Shown: positions 19,963-37,130, numbered from the stretch's first letter. The stretch: DNA of 64,000 nucleotides from Stenotrophomonas indicatrix (GCA_041545745.1 CP168152.1:62001-126000); one strand, 5' to 3'. Made by a program: numbers and translations. The notes: generated from the sequence alone by a model not told the origin.

Positions 19963-20916
19963 ATGAGCGTTGTAGTGCGAGGAAGGTCTGCGCGGGGATG
20001 GGGGCTGGCGGCCATGCTGCTGCTGGCCATCGCCGCATGCCGTGAATCCGGCAGCGATCCGGCCGCCGCGCCGGCCGAACCTGTCGCCGCGGTACAGGCG
20101 ATGGCGCAACGGCTGGCCGAGGACGACCTGGTCGGCTATGCAAAGCTGTCGGTGCCTCCCAGCCAGTATCAGCGCCTGCAGCAGGCGTGGGCCGACGGCC
20201 ACAGCCAGTGGCCGCTGACCGGACTGCCGCTCGGCGACCAGTTGCTGCCGATGCTGGCGGCGCTGCGTGAGCCCGGCGCCAGCGTGCAGCTGCAGCGAAG
20301 TTTCGACCGCCAGCTGGCCGGCCAGGCCCGCGCCGTACGTCAGGCTGCGCAGTCGATGGGCAACTTCGGCGTGCAGTACCTGCGGCACCAGAAGGGCTAT
20401 ACGCCGGGCCAGCAGGCGCATTACATCCAGCTGGTGCAGACCCTGGCGGCCTGGGCCCAGGACGCGCCCATCAGCGACCGAGCCAGAGCCCGCAGCAGTA
20501 TCGCCGCCCTCGTAGGCGCCGCCGCCAAGATCGGTTTCCAGGACGCCACCGGCCTGCAGGCTGCGGGCATGGAAGGCAGCCTGCAGCAGCTGGCGCCGTT
20601 CATCCACACGGTGAAGGCCGTGCTGGCCAGCTACGGGCTGGGCGTGGACGAGGCGCTGCGCAGCGTGCGCGGCGAGCTGCTGTCGGTGGAAGGCGACAAC
20701 GCCCTGGTGCGCCTGCAGTACGAGCTGGCTGGCCGCGCGATGACCGTGCAGGTGCCGCTGAGCCGGCGTGAGGGGCACTGGTACCTGACCCGTACCCTGG
20801 CCGATACCGACGCCCTGCTGCGCCAGGCCGATGCGGCGCGCGCTGCTGCCGGTCCGGGCCCGGTCGCCACCCCGACAACCGATGGGGAAGCGGCAACGCC
20901 GTCGGCTAAGCCATAA
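19963..20916 (+). CDS. Lipoprotein of unknown function upstream of plsB
   Basis: A 317-residue predicted lipoprotein: LLLLAIAAC gives the lipobox with Cys near residue 27, followed by an Ala/Pro linker. The body is helical and Gln/Ala-rich (VQAMAQRLAEDDLVGYAKLSVPP, SFDRQLAGQARAVRQAAQSMGNFGVQYL) with a beta-rich end (GDNALVRLQYELAGRAMTVQVPLSRREGHWYLTR). No family recognised; it seems a conserved xanthomonad protein. The ATG at 19963 has GGGGAG nine bases upstream. Its TAA overlaps the plsB start (TAATG), so it is translationally coupled to phospholipid synthesis; an envelope role is inferred. Confidence 0.75.
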   Translation: MSVVVRGRSARGWGLAAMLLLAIAACRESGSDPAAAPAEPVAAVQAMAQRLAEDDLVGYAKLSVPPSQYQRLQQAWADGHSQWPLTGLPLGDQLLPMLAALREPGASVQLQRSFDRQLAGQARAVRQAAQSMGNFGVQYLRHQKGYTPGQQAHYIQLVQTLAAWAQDAPISDRARARSSIAALVGAAAKIGFQDATGLQAAGMEGSLQQLAPFIHTVKAVLASYGLGVDEALRSVRGELLSVEGDNALVRLQYELAGRAMTVQVPLSRREGHWYLTRTLADTDALLRQADAARAAAGPGPVATPTTDGEAATPSAKP

Positions 20917-23552
20917 TGACGCCGATGTCGAAACAGAACCCGCTGCCGTTCCCCGGCGAAGAATCCCAGCCGACGCCCGCCGACACGGCGCCGGCGTCCC
21001 CCTCGACCGACGCCGGTACGCCGCCGGCGGCGACGCCGGTGCACGCGCGTCCTGCCGGTCGCCGCCCGCTGTGGGCGCGCCTGCTCGGGCGTCTGGTGGA
21101 ACCCTGGCTGTCGCTGAAGATCGAGCCGGAAGACCCAGGCCAGTACAACGATGGCCGCCCGGTCATGTACGTGCTGGAAGACTACGGCCTGTCCAACGCG
21201 CTGATCCTGGACAAGGCCTGCCGCCAGGCCGGCCTGCCGTCGCCGCTGGTGCCGCTGGCCGGTGACCCCACCGGCCGCAAGCGCGCCTACCTCGCCCTGT
21301 CGCGCCGCAGCTCCAGCAACTCGCTGATTCCCGAGCAGCGCGGCGCAAAGACCCATTCCGATTCGCTGGCCAAGGTCCTGCAGGCCCATCGCGTGCGCGA
21401 CGACCTGGATGTGCACCTGGTGCCGGTATCGATCTTCGTCGGCCGCGCCCCGGACAAGCAGAGCGGCTGGTTCGCTGTGCTGTTCTCGGAGAACTGGGCG
21501 CTGGTCGGTCGCTTCCGCCGCCTGCTGGGCCTGCTGCTGAACGGCCGCAGCACGATCGTGCGCTTCGCACCGCCGATTTCGTTGCGCTCGATCATCGACG
21601 AGGGCCTGGAGCCCGAGCGTACGGTGCGCAAGCTGCAGCGCGTGCTGCGGACCCATTTCCGCCGCATCCGCGAGTCGGTGATCGGCCCTGACCTGTCGAC
21701 CCGGCGCCTGCTGGTGGACCAGGTGCTGGCCGCCGAGACGGTGCGTGAGGCGATCGCCTCCCAGGCCAAGCGCGACAACAGCAAGACGAGCGATGCCTGG
21801 AAGAAGGCGCATGCCTACGCTTGGGAAATCGCTGCGGACTATTCCAGTCCGGTGGTGCGCTCGGCCAGCTTCATGCTCAGCCACGTGTGGAACCGCATCT
21901 ACGCCGGCGTGCTTGTGCACCACCTGGACAAGTTCAAGGCCGCCGCGCCAGGCCACGAAGTGGTCTACGTGCCCAGCCACCGCAGCCACATGGATTACCT
22001 GCTGCTGTCCTACCTGCTGTACGACCGCGGCATCGTGCCGCCGCACATCGTGGCCGGCATCAACCTGAACCTGCCGGTGGTCGGCACCCTGCTGCGCAAG
22101 GGCGGTGCGTTCTTCATCCGCCGTTCGATCCGCGGCAACGCGCTGTATTCGGCGGTGCTCAGCGAATACGTCGCGCAGCTGGTCGCAGGCGGCTATTCGA
22201 TCGAGTACTTCGTCGAGGGCGGGCGCTCGCGTACCGGTCGTCTGCTGCAGCCCAAGGGCGGCATGATCTCGATGACCCTGCGCGCCTTCCTGCGCCAGCC
22301 GCGCAAGCCGGTGCTGTTCCAGCCCATCTACATCGGCTACGAGAAGCTGATGGAGGGCGGCAGCTACCTGGATGAACTGTCCGGGCGGCCGAAGGAGAAG
22401 GAATCGATCTGGCAGCTGCTGTGGGGCATCCCCAAGGTGCTCAAGCAGAACTACGGCCAGGTGGTGGTGAACTTCGGCGAACCCATCGCGCTGAACGATG
22501 TGCTGGCCGAGAAGGCTCCGGAGTGGGGTGGGGAGGCGGTGTCCGAGGACGAGAAGCCCTCATGGCTGTCGACCACCGTCGACACCCTGGCCGAGCGCAT
22601 CCAGGTGCGCATCAACGGCGCGGCCGACGTCAATCCGATCAACCTGCTGGCGCTGGCGCTGCTGTCCACGCCCAAGCATGCGATGGGCGAGGCCGACCTG
22701 ATCGCCCAGATCGAGCTGTGCAAGACCCTGCTGGTGGAGATGCCGTATTCGGGCCGGGTGACGGTGACCCCGCATTCGCCGGAGCGGATCATCGCCCACG
22801 CCGAAGAGATCAACGTCCTCACCCGCATCAAGCACCCGCTGGGCGATGTACTCAGCGTCAGTGGCGATACTGCGGTGCTGCTGAGTTACTTCCGCAACAA
22901 CGTGGTGCACCTGTTCACCGCGTCTTCGTGGGTGGCCTGCTGCTTCCAGAACAACCGCCGCATGAGCCGCACCGGCCTGGTCCAGCTGGGCCGCACGGTA
23001 TACCCGTTCCTGCAGGCCGAGCTGTTCCTGCCATGGACCGAGGACGAGTTCGCCCAGCGCATCGACCAGACCATCGACGTGTTCGTGCGTGAGGGCCTGC
23101 TGCAGAACGTCAACGAAGACGACGGCGGCATCCTCGCCCGCAACACCGGGCAGACCGACGAAGTGTTCCGCCTGCGTGCGATCGGCCATTCGCTGCAGCA
23201 GGCGTTCGAGCGGTATTACATCGCCATTTCGGTGCTGGTGAAGAACGGCCCGGGCACGCTCGGCGCCGCCGAACTGGAAAGCCTGTGCCAGCAGGCCGCG
23301 CAGCGCCTGAGCCTGCTCTATGCGCCAGCCGCACCGGAGTTCTTCGACAAGTCGCTGTTCCGCGGGTTCATCCAGAAGCTGCGCGAGCTGCGCCTGGTGT
23401 GGCCGGACGAGAACAGCAAGCTGCTGTTCGACGATCGCTTGGACGCCTGGGCCAAGGATGCCAAGTTCATCCTCGGCCGCGAGCTGCGCCACACCATCGA
23501 ACGGGTCAGCCCGGAAGCGGCGCGCCCGGACGAACCGGCACCGCAGGATTGA
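20916..23552 (+). CDS. plsB: Glycerol-3-phosphate 1-O-acyltransferase
   Basis: Inner-membrane enzyme that starts phospholipid synthesis by acylating sn-glycerol 3-phosphate. Length is 878 residues (E. coli PlsB 807); the extra length is a Pro/Thr-rich N-terminal extension. Acyltransferase blocks are present: motif I PSHRSHMDYLLLSY (HxxxxD near 355-360), motif II GGAFFIRRS, motif III YFVEGGRSRTGRLLQPKGG and motif IV PVLFQPIYIGYEK. The ATG at 20916 overlaps the preceding stop; an ATG at 20925 is an alternative. Its stop overlaps the possible TTG start of the next gene. Confidence 0.95.
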   Translation: MTPMSKQNPLPFPGEESQPTPADTAPASPSTDAGTPPAATPVHARPAGRRPLWARLLGRLVEPWLSLKIEPEDPGQYNDGRPVMYVLEDYGLSNALILDKACRQAGLPSPLVPLAGDPTGRKRAYLALSRRSSSNSLIPEQRGAKTHSDSLAKVLQAHRVRDDLDVHLVPVSIFVGRAPDKQSGWFAVLFSENWALVGRFRRLLGLLLNGRSTIVRFAPPISLRSIIDEGLEPERTVRKLQRVLRTHFRRIRESVIGPDLSTRRLLVDQVLAAETVREAIASQAKRDNSKTSDAWKKAHAYAWEIAADYSSPVVRSASFMLSHVWNRIYAGVLVHHLDKFKAAAPGHEVVYVPSHRSHMDYLLLSYLLYDRGIVPPHIVAGINLNLPVVGTLLRKGGAFFIRRSIRGNALYSAVLSEYVAQLVAGGYSIEYFVEGGRSRTGRLLQPKGGMISMTLRAFLRQPRKPVLFQPIYIGYEKLMEGGSYLDELSGRPKEKESIWQLLWGIPKVLKQNYGQVVVNFGEPIALNDVLAEKAPEWGGEAVSEDEKPSWLSTTVDTLAERIQVRINGAADVNPINLLALALLSTPKHAMGEADLIAQIELCKTLLVEMPYSGRVTVTPHSPERIIAHAEEINVLTRIKHPLGDVLSVSGDTAVLLSYFRNNVVHLFTASSWVACCFQNNRRMSRTGLVQLGRTVYPFLQAELFLPWTEDEFAQRIDQTIDVFVREGLLQNVNEDDGGILARNTGQTDEVFRLRAIGHSLQQAFERYYIAISVLVKNGPGTLGAAELESLCQQAAQRLSLLYAPAAPEFFDKSLFRGFIQKLRELRLVWPDENSKLLFDDRLDAWAKDAKFILGRELRHTIERVSPEAARPDEPAPQD

Positions 23553-23905
23553 ACCTGCGGCGCCTGTCGGGCCTGGCCGCGTTGATCGCGGCCGCAGGCC
23601 TGGCGGTTGCTTCAGTGCAGGCTGCAGAGGCCTGCGTGGACGATACCCTGCCGGGGCGACTGGCCGATGCGCCGGTGCGCCTGTGTATCGAGGCAAAGGC
23701 CGGGCAACCGGCGCGCTACCGTCTGTGGCTGGCTGGCGAGGTGCGTATCAGCGGTGATGAACCCGCTGCTCGGCAGGGTCTTGCGGGTGACTGGTACGGT
23801 CATCCGCTGGGCCTGCGCTGTACCAGTGCCGGAATCGTGCGCCGCTGCGACCTGACTGTGGACGGCGAGGCGGCATGGAATGCGGAGCTGGCGCTGCCGC
23901 GTTGA
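23549..23905 (+). CDS. Small secreted protein of unknown function
   Basis: A 118-residue protein if the TTG at 23549 (overlapping the plsB stop as TTGA) is the start. A clear signal peptide (LAALIAAAGLAVASVQA) is followed by a mature part with four Cys (ACVDD, LCIEA, RCTSA, RCDLT), probably two disulfides, and beta-strand-like segments (ARYRLWLAGEVRISGDE, AAWNAELAL). No family recognised. The chain of overlapping stops and starts from 19963 suggests one operon. The start codon is the weak point: AGGA is only two bases from the TTG. Confidence 0.6.
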   Translation: MNLRRLSGLAALIAAAGLAVASVQAAEACVDDTLPGRLADAPVRLCIEAKAGQPARYRLWLAGEVRISGDEPAARQGLAGDWYGHPLGLRCTSAGIVRRCDLTVDGEAAWNAELALPR

Positions 23906-23915
23906 TGAGGGCCCC

Positions 23916-24106
23916 ATCCACGCATGGCGTGGATCTACTGGGATGTCCGGGCATGGCGTGGATCCATGGGTTGCCGGATCGAGTCATCCACGCATGGCGT
24001 GGATCTACTGGACTGTCCCTGCATGGCGTGGATCCATAGGTTGCCGGGTCGTTACCGGACTTCGGGGCGGGCGAGGGTCTGCAGTAGATCCACGCCATGC
24101 GTGGAT
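23916..24106. repeat. SMAG-type palindromes in a 70-bp tandem duplication
   Basis: Two direct copies of a 70-bp unit (23916-23985 and 23986-24055) each hold one full palindrome with GTAG head on the minus strand (23916-23938, 23986-24008) and one partial copy (GCATGGCGTGGATCCA at 23951 and 24021). A third full copy, head on the plus strand, lies at 24084-24106. The palindrome core is ATCCACG/CGTGGAT. The same type recurs at 61852. The array lies between two convergent 3' ends and could act as a terminator or RNA-processing site. Confidence 0.75.
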
Positions 24107-24116
24107 GGGCCGCCGG

Positions 24117-24320
24117 TTACGCCGGTTCGTCCGGAATCTGCAGGCTTTCCAGCCGGGTGATGCAGTCCTTCAACTGCAGCTTGCGCCGCTTCAGGCGTTT
24201 GAACTCCAGCTCATCTTCGCCGTTGGCGGCCATGCGCGTGATCTGTTCATCCAGCGACCGGTGTTCGGCACGCAGGGCGACGAGGCGTTCGACGATTTCA
24301 GCGGGGTTGTAGGTGTCCAC
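24117..24320 (-). CDS. YdcH family small protein (DUF465)
   Basis: A 67-residue helical-hairpin protein of the DUF465 type. Two helices are seen: NPAEIVERLVALRAEHRSLDEQITRM and ELEFKRLKRRKLQLKDCITRLES. The KRRKLQLKD block is the family's most conserved part. No role is established for the family. The start is GTG at 24320, preceded by CGGAG at a short distance; no other in-frame start exists close by. The gene is divergent from ttcA at 24411. Confidence 0.8.
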   Translation of the reverse strand: MDTYNPAEIVERLVALRAEHRSLDEQITRMAANGEDELEFKRLKRRKLQLKDCITRLESLQIPDEPA

Positions 24321-24410
24321 GGTCTCCGAGCATACACAGCGACGATGACTGCCGGGAGAGGGGAATCCCGACCCCGGGTTCAGGCTGCCGCAAGCCGGTA
24401 GAATGGAGTC

Positions 24411-25307
24411 ATGTCCGCCGTGATCTCCCTGCCCGATCCCCCGCAGCGCGTTTCGCGCGATCCGCGCGTGGCCGGGCGCGGGGCGGACAAGCTGGGCAAG
24501 CACCTGCGCCGCCAGGTCGGCCAGGCCATCGCCGACTTCGGCATGATCGAAGCCGGCGACAAGGTCATGGTCTGCCTGTCTGGCGGCAAGGACAGCTACA
24601 CCCTGCTGGACCTGCTGCTGCAGCTGCAGAAAAAGGCGCCGGTGCCGTTCGAACTGGTGGCGGTGAACCTGGACCAGAAACAGCCCGGGTTCCCCGAGCA
24701 CGTCCTGCCGGAGTACCTGGCCGGGCTGGGCGTGCCGTACCAGATCATCGAGCAGGACACGTACTCGGTGGTCAGCCGGGTCATCCCGGAAGGTCGCACG
24801 ATGTGTTCGCTGTGCTCGCGCCTGCGCCGCGGCGCGCTGTACCACCATGCCAAGGTGCACGGCTTCAGCAAGATCGCCCTGGGCCATCATTGCGATGACG
24901 TGGTGGCCACGTTTTTCCTGAACCTGTTCCACCATGCCAAGCTGGCTGCCATGCCACCGAAGCTGCTCAGCGACGATGGACAGCACGTGGTGATCCGCCC
25001 GCTGGCGTACGTGCGTGAGCACGACATCGCGCAGTATGCGCAGGCCCGCCGTTTCCCGATCATTCCCTGCACCCTGTGCGGCAGCCAGGAAAACCTGCAG
25101 CGTCGGCAGGTCGGCCAGATGCTCAAGCAGTGGGACCAGGACCATCCGGGGCGCATCGAACAGATCGCACGTGCAATGGCCGACGTGCGACCTGCGCAGC
25201 TGGCCGATGCCGCCCTGTTTGATTTCATGGCCCTGGGCCGCCGTGGCGATGCAGCGCATGCCGATGCCTGGCTGGCCGACGCAGTTCCCGAGACGCCTGC
25301 CGTTTAA
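24411..25307 (+). CDS. ttcA: tRNA 2-thiocytidine(32) synthetase
   Basis: ATP-dependent enzyme that thiolates C32 of certain tRNAs, using an Fe-S cluster. Length is 298 residues. The PP-loop is SGGKDS (in [13 protein letters not shown]), and the two cluster-binding cysteine motifs are CSLC and CTLC ([19 protein letters not shown]). The segments [18 protein letters not shown] and [18 protein letters not shown] are typical TtcA. The ATG at 24411 begins [11 protein letters not shown]. It starts about 90 bases from the divergent DUF465 gene; rdgC follows 36 bases after the stop. Confidence 0.96.
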   Translation: MSAVISLPDPPQRVSRDPRVAGRGADKLGKHLRRQVGQAIADFGMIEAGDKVMVCLSGGKDSYTLLDLLLQLQKKAPVPFELVAVNLDQKQPGFPEHVLPEYLAGLGVPYQIIEQDTYSVVSRVIPEGRTMCSLCSRLRRGALYHHAKVHGFSKIALGHHCDDVVATFFLNLFHHAKLAAMPPKLLSDDGQHVVIRPLAYVREHDIAQYAQARRFPIIPCTLCGSQENLQRRQVGQMLKQWDQDHPGRIEQIARAMADVRPAQLADAALFDFMALGRRGDAAHADAWLADAVPETPAV

Positions 25308-25343
25308 GGTCGGGCGCCCTTCTTCTTCAGACACCGGAATTCC

Positions 25344-26249
25344 ATGTTCTTTCGCAACCTGACGTTCTTCCGCTTCCCGACCTCCACTGATTTTTCCGAA
25401 GTCGATACCCTGCTGCCGCACGCCCTGCTCAAGCCGGTGGGCGCACTGGAAATGAACTCGCGTGGTTTCATCTCGCCGTTCGGCCGCGAAGAGAAGGAAG
25501 CTCTCTCGCACCGCATTGCCGAACACCTGTGGCTGACCGTCGGTGGCGAGGACAAGATCCTGCCCGGCGCGGTGGTCAACGACCTGCTCGAGCGCAAGCT
25601 GGAAGAGATCGAAGAGAAGGAAGGCCGCCGCCCCGGTGGCCGCGAGCGCAAGCGCATGAAGGACGACCTGCTGCATGAACTGCTGCCGCGCGCCTTCGTG
25701 AAGTCCTCGCGCAACGATGCCTTCATCGACCAGCTGCACGGCTACGTGGTGGTGGACACCTCCAGCCGCAAGACCGGCGAATATTTCATGTCCGACATCC
25801 GCGGCCTGCTCGGCAGCTTCCCGGCGATGCCGCTGAACGCCGAAGTCGCGCCGCGTTCGATCCTGACCGGCTGGATCGCCGGCGAGCCCCTGCCCACCGG
25901 CTTCAGCCTGGGCGAGGAGTGCGAGATGAAGGACCCGGTGGAAGGCGGCGCAGTGGTCAAGTGCCAGCACCAGGAACTGCGCTGCGACGAGATCGACAAG
26001 CACCTGGATGCCGGCAAGCAGGTGACCAAGCTGGCCCTGGTGTTCGAGGACAACCTGTCCTTCGTGCTGGGCGACGACCTGATCGTGCGCAAGCTGAAGT
26101 TCCTGGACGGCGCGCTGGACCAGCTGGAACATGCCGACGAAGACGGCCGCCGCGCTGAGTTCGACGCCCGCTTCGCCCTGCAGAGCGCGGAGATCCGCCG
26201 CCTGTTCCTGCTGCTGGAAGAAGCCTTCAAGCTCAGCAAGGCTGACTGA
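25344..26249 (+). CDS. rdgC: Recombination-associated protein RdgC
   Basis: A ring-shaped DNA-binding protein that limits RecA loading and helps handle blocked forks. Length is 301 residues (E. coli 303). Family stretches: MFFRNLTFFRF at the start, NSRGFISPFG, KILPGAVVNDLLERKLEEIEEKEGRRPGGRERKRMKD split over the helical finger, AFIDQLHGYVVVDTSS, and LFLLLEEAFKLSKAD at the end. It follows ttcA by 36 bases on the same strand and may share its transcript. Confidence 0.96.
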   Translation: MFFRNLTFFRFPTSTDFSEVDTLLPHALLKPVGALEMNSRGFISPFGREEKEALSHRIAEHLWLTVGGEDKILPGAVVNDLLERKLEEIEEKEGRRPGGRERKRMKDDLLHELLPRAFVKSSRNDAFIDQLHGYVVVDTSSRKTGEYFMSDIRGLLGSFPAMPLNAEVAPRSILTGWIAGEPLPTGFSLGEECEMKDPVEGGAVVKCQHQELRCDEIDKHLDAGKQVTKLALVFEDNLSFVLGDDLIVRKLKFLDGALDQLEHADEDGRRAEFDARFALQSAEIRRLFLLLEEAFKLSKAD

Positions 26250-26308
26250 ACAGGCACGCCGTCGGCCGCCGGTCATCCGGCGGCCTCGCACGGCGCTATG
26301 CTGGGACC

Positions 26309-27088
26309 ATGAGCCGTCTGCTGCGCCGCCTGATCTCGCCGGTCCCACCCGCCACCGTGCAGCGCGATACCGTTCGCCTGCGCCTGGAGGATGTCGAGAT
26401 CGAGGTACTGCGCGTGCGCGATCCGCGCGCGCGCCGGATCAAGCTCAGCGTCGACGAGCGTGGTGCACGACTGACACTACCGCCTCGTGCCAGCCTGGTG
26501 ATGGGCGAGCGTTTCCTCGAACAGCATCGCGACTGGCTGGGCCTGCAGCTGCGCGTTTACCAGGGACACGGCCTGCCCGCCACGTTGCAGCCTGGCGTCG
26601 ACGGCGTGCTGCCGCTGCGCGGCGAACTGTTGCCGCTGCGCTGGCAGGAAGGCCGCTACGCACGACTGGAAATCGACGAACACGGTGCCTGCGTGCAATG
26701 GCCGAGCCGTGGCGGCGACGCGACCCTGCGCCGCCTGCTGCGTGAGTTCTACGAAGCGCAGACCCGCGCCGATGTCGGCCGCTGGTTGCCGAAGTACCTG
26801 CCCGGCCTGCCGCGCGCACCCAGTCGCCTGCGTTTGAAGGTGATGTCCTCGCAATGGGGCTCGCTGGCCCCTGACGGCAGCATGGCGTTGGATCTGGCAC
26901 TGGTACTGGGCAGCCCCGCCGCGTTCGAATACGTGCTGGTGCACGAACTCTGCCACCTGATCCAGGCCAACCACTCGCCGGCGTTCTGGCACGAAGTGGA
27001 ACAACGCTTCCCCGACTGGCGCGAGCAGCGCGACTATTTCCAGCTGGAAGGGCGCAGATTGAAAGCAATGCTCCGGCAGCTGCTGTAG
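26309..27088 (+). CDS. YgjP-like zinc metallopeptidase (DUF45/M48-related)
   Basis: A 259-residue predicted metalloprotease. The zinc site is HELCHLIQANHSPAFW, an HExxH followed by a third His, as in YgjP/SprT-like (WLM) peptidases. Upstream, RRIKLSVDERGARLTLPP and MSSQWGSLAPDGSMALDLALVLGSPAAFEYV match the DUF45 core. No signal peptide: the protein is cytoplasmic. Substrate is unknown; related proteins have been tied to DNA-protein crosslink repair, but this is not shown for YgjP. The stop codon lies inside the stem of the following terminator. Confidence 0.88.
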   Translation: MSRLLRRLISPVPPATVQRDTVRLRLEDVEIEVLRVRDPRARRIKLSVDERGARLTLPPRASLVMGERFLEQHRDWLGLQLRVYQGHGLPATLQPGVDGVLPLRGELLPLRWQEGRYARLEIDEHGACVQWPSRGGDATLRRLLREFYEAQTRADVGRWLPKYLPGLPRAPSRLRLKVMSSQWGSLAPDGSMALDLALVLGSPAAFEYVLVHELCHLIQANHSPAFWHEVEQRFPDWREQRDYFQLEGRRLKAMLRQLL

Positions 27089-27110
27089 CGCCCGCGCTAC
27101 AGCAGCTGCC
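27075..27110 (+). terminator. Terminator hairpin overlapping a stop codon
   Basis: A perfect 16-bp stem (27075-27090 with 27095-27110, 4-nt loop) contains the last codons and the TAG of the YgjP-like gene. The downstream bases CGCGCATTCTTCCTC are pyrimidine-rich. From here to 27530 no gene is supported; the stretch holds the composite repeat. Confidence 0.65.
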
Positions 27111-27244
27111 CGCGCATTCTTCCTCTACCCCCGCCTTCGGCGCGCCCCTTCAACAGAAGGGGCTCCACTCCAGAGAGGGTATCGAGCGGCCGAGCATGGG
27201 CTGTGGCTACTGAAGCGCGCACAGCGCGCGACCCGCTTTGCCCC

Positions 27245-27469
27245 TGCTCTTCTTTTTCTCTTCCGTGGTGGCACGGAAACTGTCTGAGGTCGGGCGGGTG
27301 GGCCATGCAGGGGCGTAGGCGCCATGGATGGCGCCATCGAGCTTACAAGGGTGAGGGTGCTTTGCTTGCGAAGCACTGCTTCGCAAGCGACCGAACGCAC
27401 AGCCGCCAGCGGCTGGGCCGGGCCCCGGAGGGGGACTTGCAGCGTCCCCTGCATGGCCCACCCGCCCGG
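27245..27469 (-). repeat. Composite inverted-repeat element, copy 2 (longer form)
   Basis: Perfect 23-bp outer arms (27291-27313 and 27447-27469) enclose the same ordered blocks as the copy at 16276, read on the minus strand: CAGGGGACGCTGCAAGT, TGTAAGCTCG, the hairpin GGCGCCAT-CC-ATGGCGCC (27318-27335) and ACGCCCCTGC. Beyond the arm lies the tail TTTCCGTG ... CCACGGAAGAG, AAAAAGAAGAG. This copy has about 90 extra bases between the first two blocks, including its own 12-bp perfect hairpin with one unpaired base (27364-27388). Confidence 0.7.
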
Positions 27470-27530
27470 CCAAGCGCGGCTTTTGATTGTGCCCCTCCGC
27501 CACGAGCAGCTCAGCCGTTGGCCGCAAACC

Positions 27531-28400
27531 TCATCGACCCACGCGCAATGCCGCCGCCTCCGCCCATCGCGCCGCCACCCGCGGAGCGGTGATGCACACC
27601 GCCTGATCGGTCACCGTGGTCACCGCCCGCTCCAGCAGCTGGATGTCCGCTTCATGCTGGCGCGCCACATGCGGGTCCTCGAAGAAGATCGCGCGTTGGC
27701 AACGACCTTCCAGCACACGGTCGGCAATCTGCGCATCGCCGCCCATCGGGCCACTCTGGTAGCGCGTCACCCATGCTGTATCCGCGGGCCAGCCGCGGCT
27801 CCAGGCCAGCTCGTTCAAGCGCTGGCCGGTGGTGCCGGTGGCTACGCGTTCGCCGAAGCGCGCCAGCACGTCGAAGTGTTCATCGGCGAACGCCAGCATC
27901 GCCGGCTTCATCGCATCGTGCGCGATCAACGCCAGCGTCTGCCCTTCGAACGCATGCAGGTCGTCGGCGCCGCCATCGGCGGCCAAGCCCGCATGGATGC
28001 GCTCCACCTCGATCCAGTCACGGGCGGTGGCCACGGTGGAAATGAACGGCTTGCCGTGGATCACGCACTGGCGCTTGAGCGCGGTCGCCTCGGGGAACAC
28101 CGAGGAAGGATCCACCGGATCCATCAGATAGACCGCACCGTCCAGCGTACGCTCGGCGCCCATGCCCACCACTTCGGCCACCAGCTTCATCAACCCGCCC
28201 TCGCGACCGTACGGATAGCGCTGCAGGCCGTCGTAACCGGCAAGGAAACCGTTGCGCTGGATCGCGTCGTGGGTACGGCCGACCGCGCACAGCGTCACGC
28301 CCAGTTCGCGCAGCCCGGGCTCGCTGGCGCGCAGCCAGCGGAACAGCGCCGCGCGCGCGTCGTTGTGATGGAGGCGGTTGGCGGCCAGGCCGATGCGCAT
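27531..28400 (-). CDS. mgsA: Methylglyoxal synthase with duplicated domain
   Basis: Converts dihydroxyacetone phosphate to methylglyoxal and phosphate. It has 289 residues, about twice the usual ~150. The C-terminal half is a full MGS domain: LALIAHD (Asp20 of E. coli MgsA), TGTTGQRL, SGPMGGD (Asp71), IFFEDP and the RQHEAD segment (His98/Asp101). The N-terminal half aligns to the same fold (LGVTLCAVGRTHDAI, GREGGLMKLVAEV, VYLMDPVDPSS, GKPFISTVATA) but lacks the Asp and His residues, so it is probably regulatory or structural. The gene stands alone, divergent from the hybrid kinase. Confidence 0.85.
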   Translation of the reverse strand: MRIGLAANRLHHNDARAALFRWLRASEPGLRELGVTLCAVGRTHDAIQRNGFLAGYDGLQRYPYGREGGLMKLVAEVVGMGAERTLDGAVYLMDPVDPSSVFPEATALKRQCVIHGKPFISTVATARDWIEVERIHAGLAADGGADDLHAFEGQTLALIAHDAMKPAMLAFADEHFDVLARFGERVATGTTGQRLNELAWSRGWPADTAWVTRYQSGPMGGDAQIADRVLEGRCQRAIFFEDPHVARQHEADIQLLERAVTTVTDQAVCITAPRVAARWAEAAALRVGR

Positions 28401-28563
28401 CGAAAGCTCCGGGATCGGTAGAAGCGGCAGTGTATGTCGCTATTGACGGTTTCGGAGGGTTTTACAAGTTTCCTCATTGTTGCTGGGAAGTGCGTCGCTA
28501 GCGTGGCAGGAGGTCGTACCGCAATGCGGCCTTGCCCCTGCCTGCGTCATGAGGATGTCCACC

Positions 28564-36958
<8,395 letters not shown>

Positions 36959-37098
36959 CTCTACCTCGATGCAGATTGAAATGAACGGGGACACTCCTGC
37001 CCGCTCAATCCCTGGAGCGCATCGTGAGGCCACCGGATGCCTCGACTAGATCACAGGTTGCTGCAACGCCGCAATACACGGTTGCAGGCGCAACCAAA

Positions 37099-37122
37099 GC
37101 GCCGGCAAACGCTTGCCGGCGC
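37099..37122 (-). terminator. Terminator of the I78-type lipoprotein gene
   Basis: A perfect 10-bp stem (GCGCCGGCAA with TTGCCGGCGC) and a 4-nt loop. On the minus strand it is followed by TTTGGTTG, nine bases beyond the stop of the gene ending at 37131. Confidence 0.65.
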
Positions 37123-37130
37123 GGGATGGG

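Noticed and set aside
23916..24106. Possible CRISPR array
   Set aside because: Only two to three units, palindromic, with the intervening sequence itself duplicated; no cas genes. It fits SMAG repeats in a tandem duplication.
24117..26348. A 743-codon minus-strand frame over ttcA and rdgC
   Set aside because: Only its last 67 codons (the DUF465 protein, start at 24320) look like protein; the rest mirrors two well-identified genes.
36959..37033. Upstream extension of gltB to 37033
   Set aside because: The added residues do not look conserved, and the catalytic Cys of the mature protein would sit too far from the start; the ATG at 36958 has a good ribosome site.
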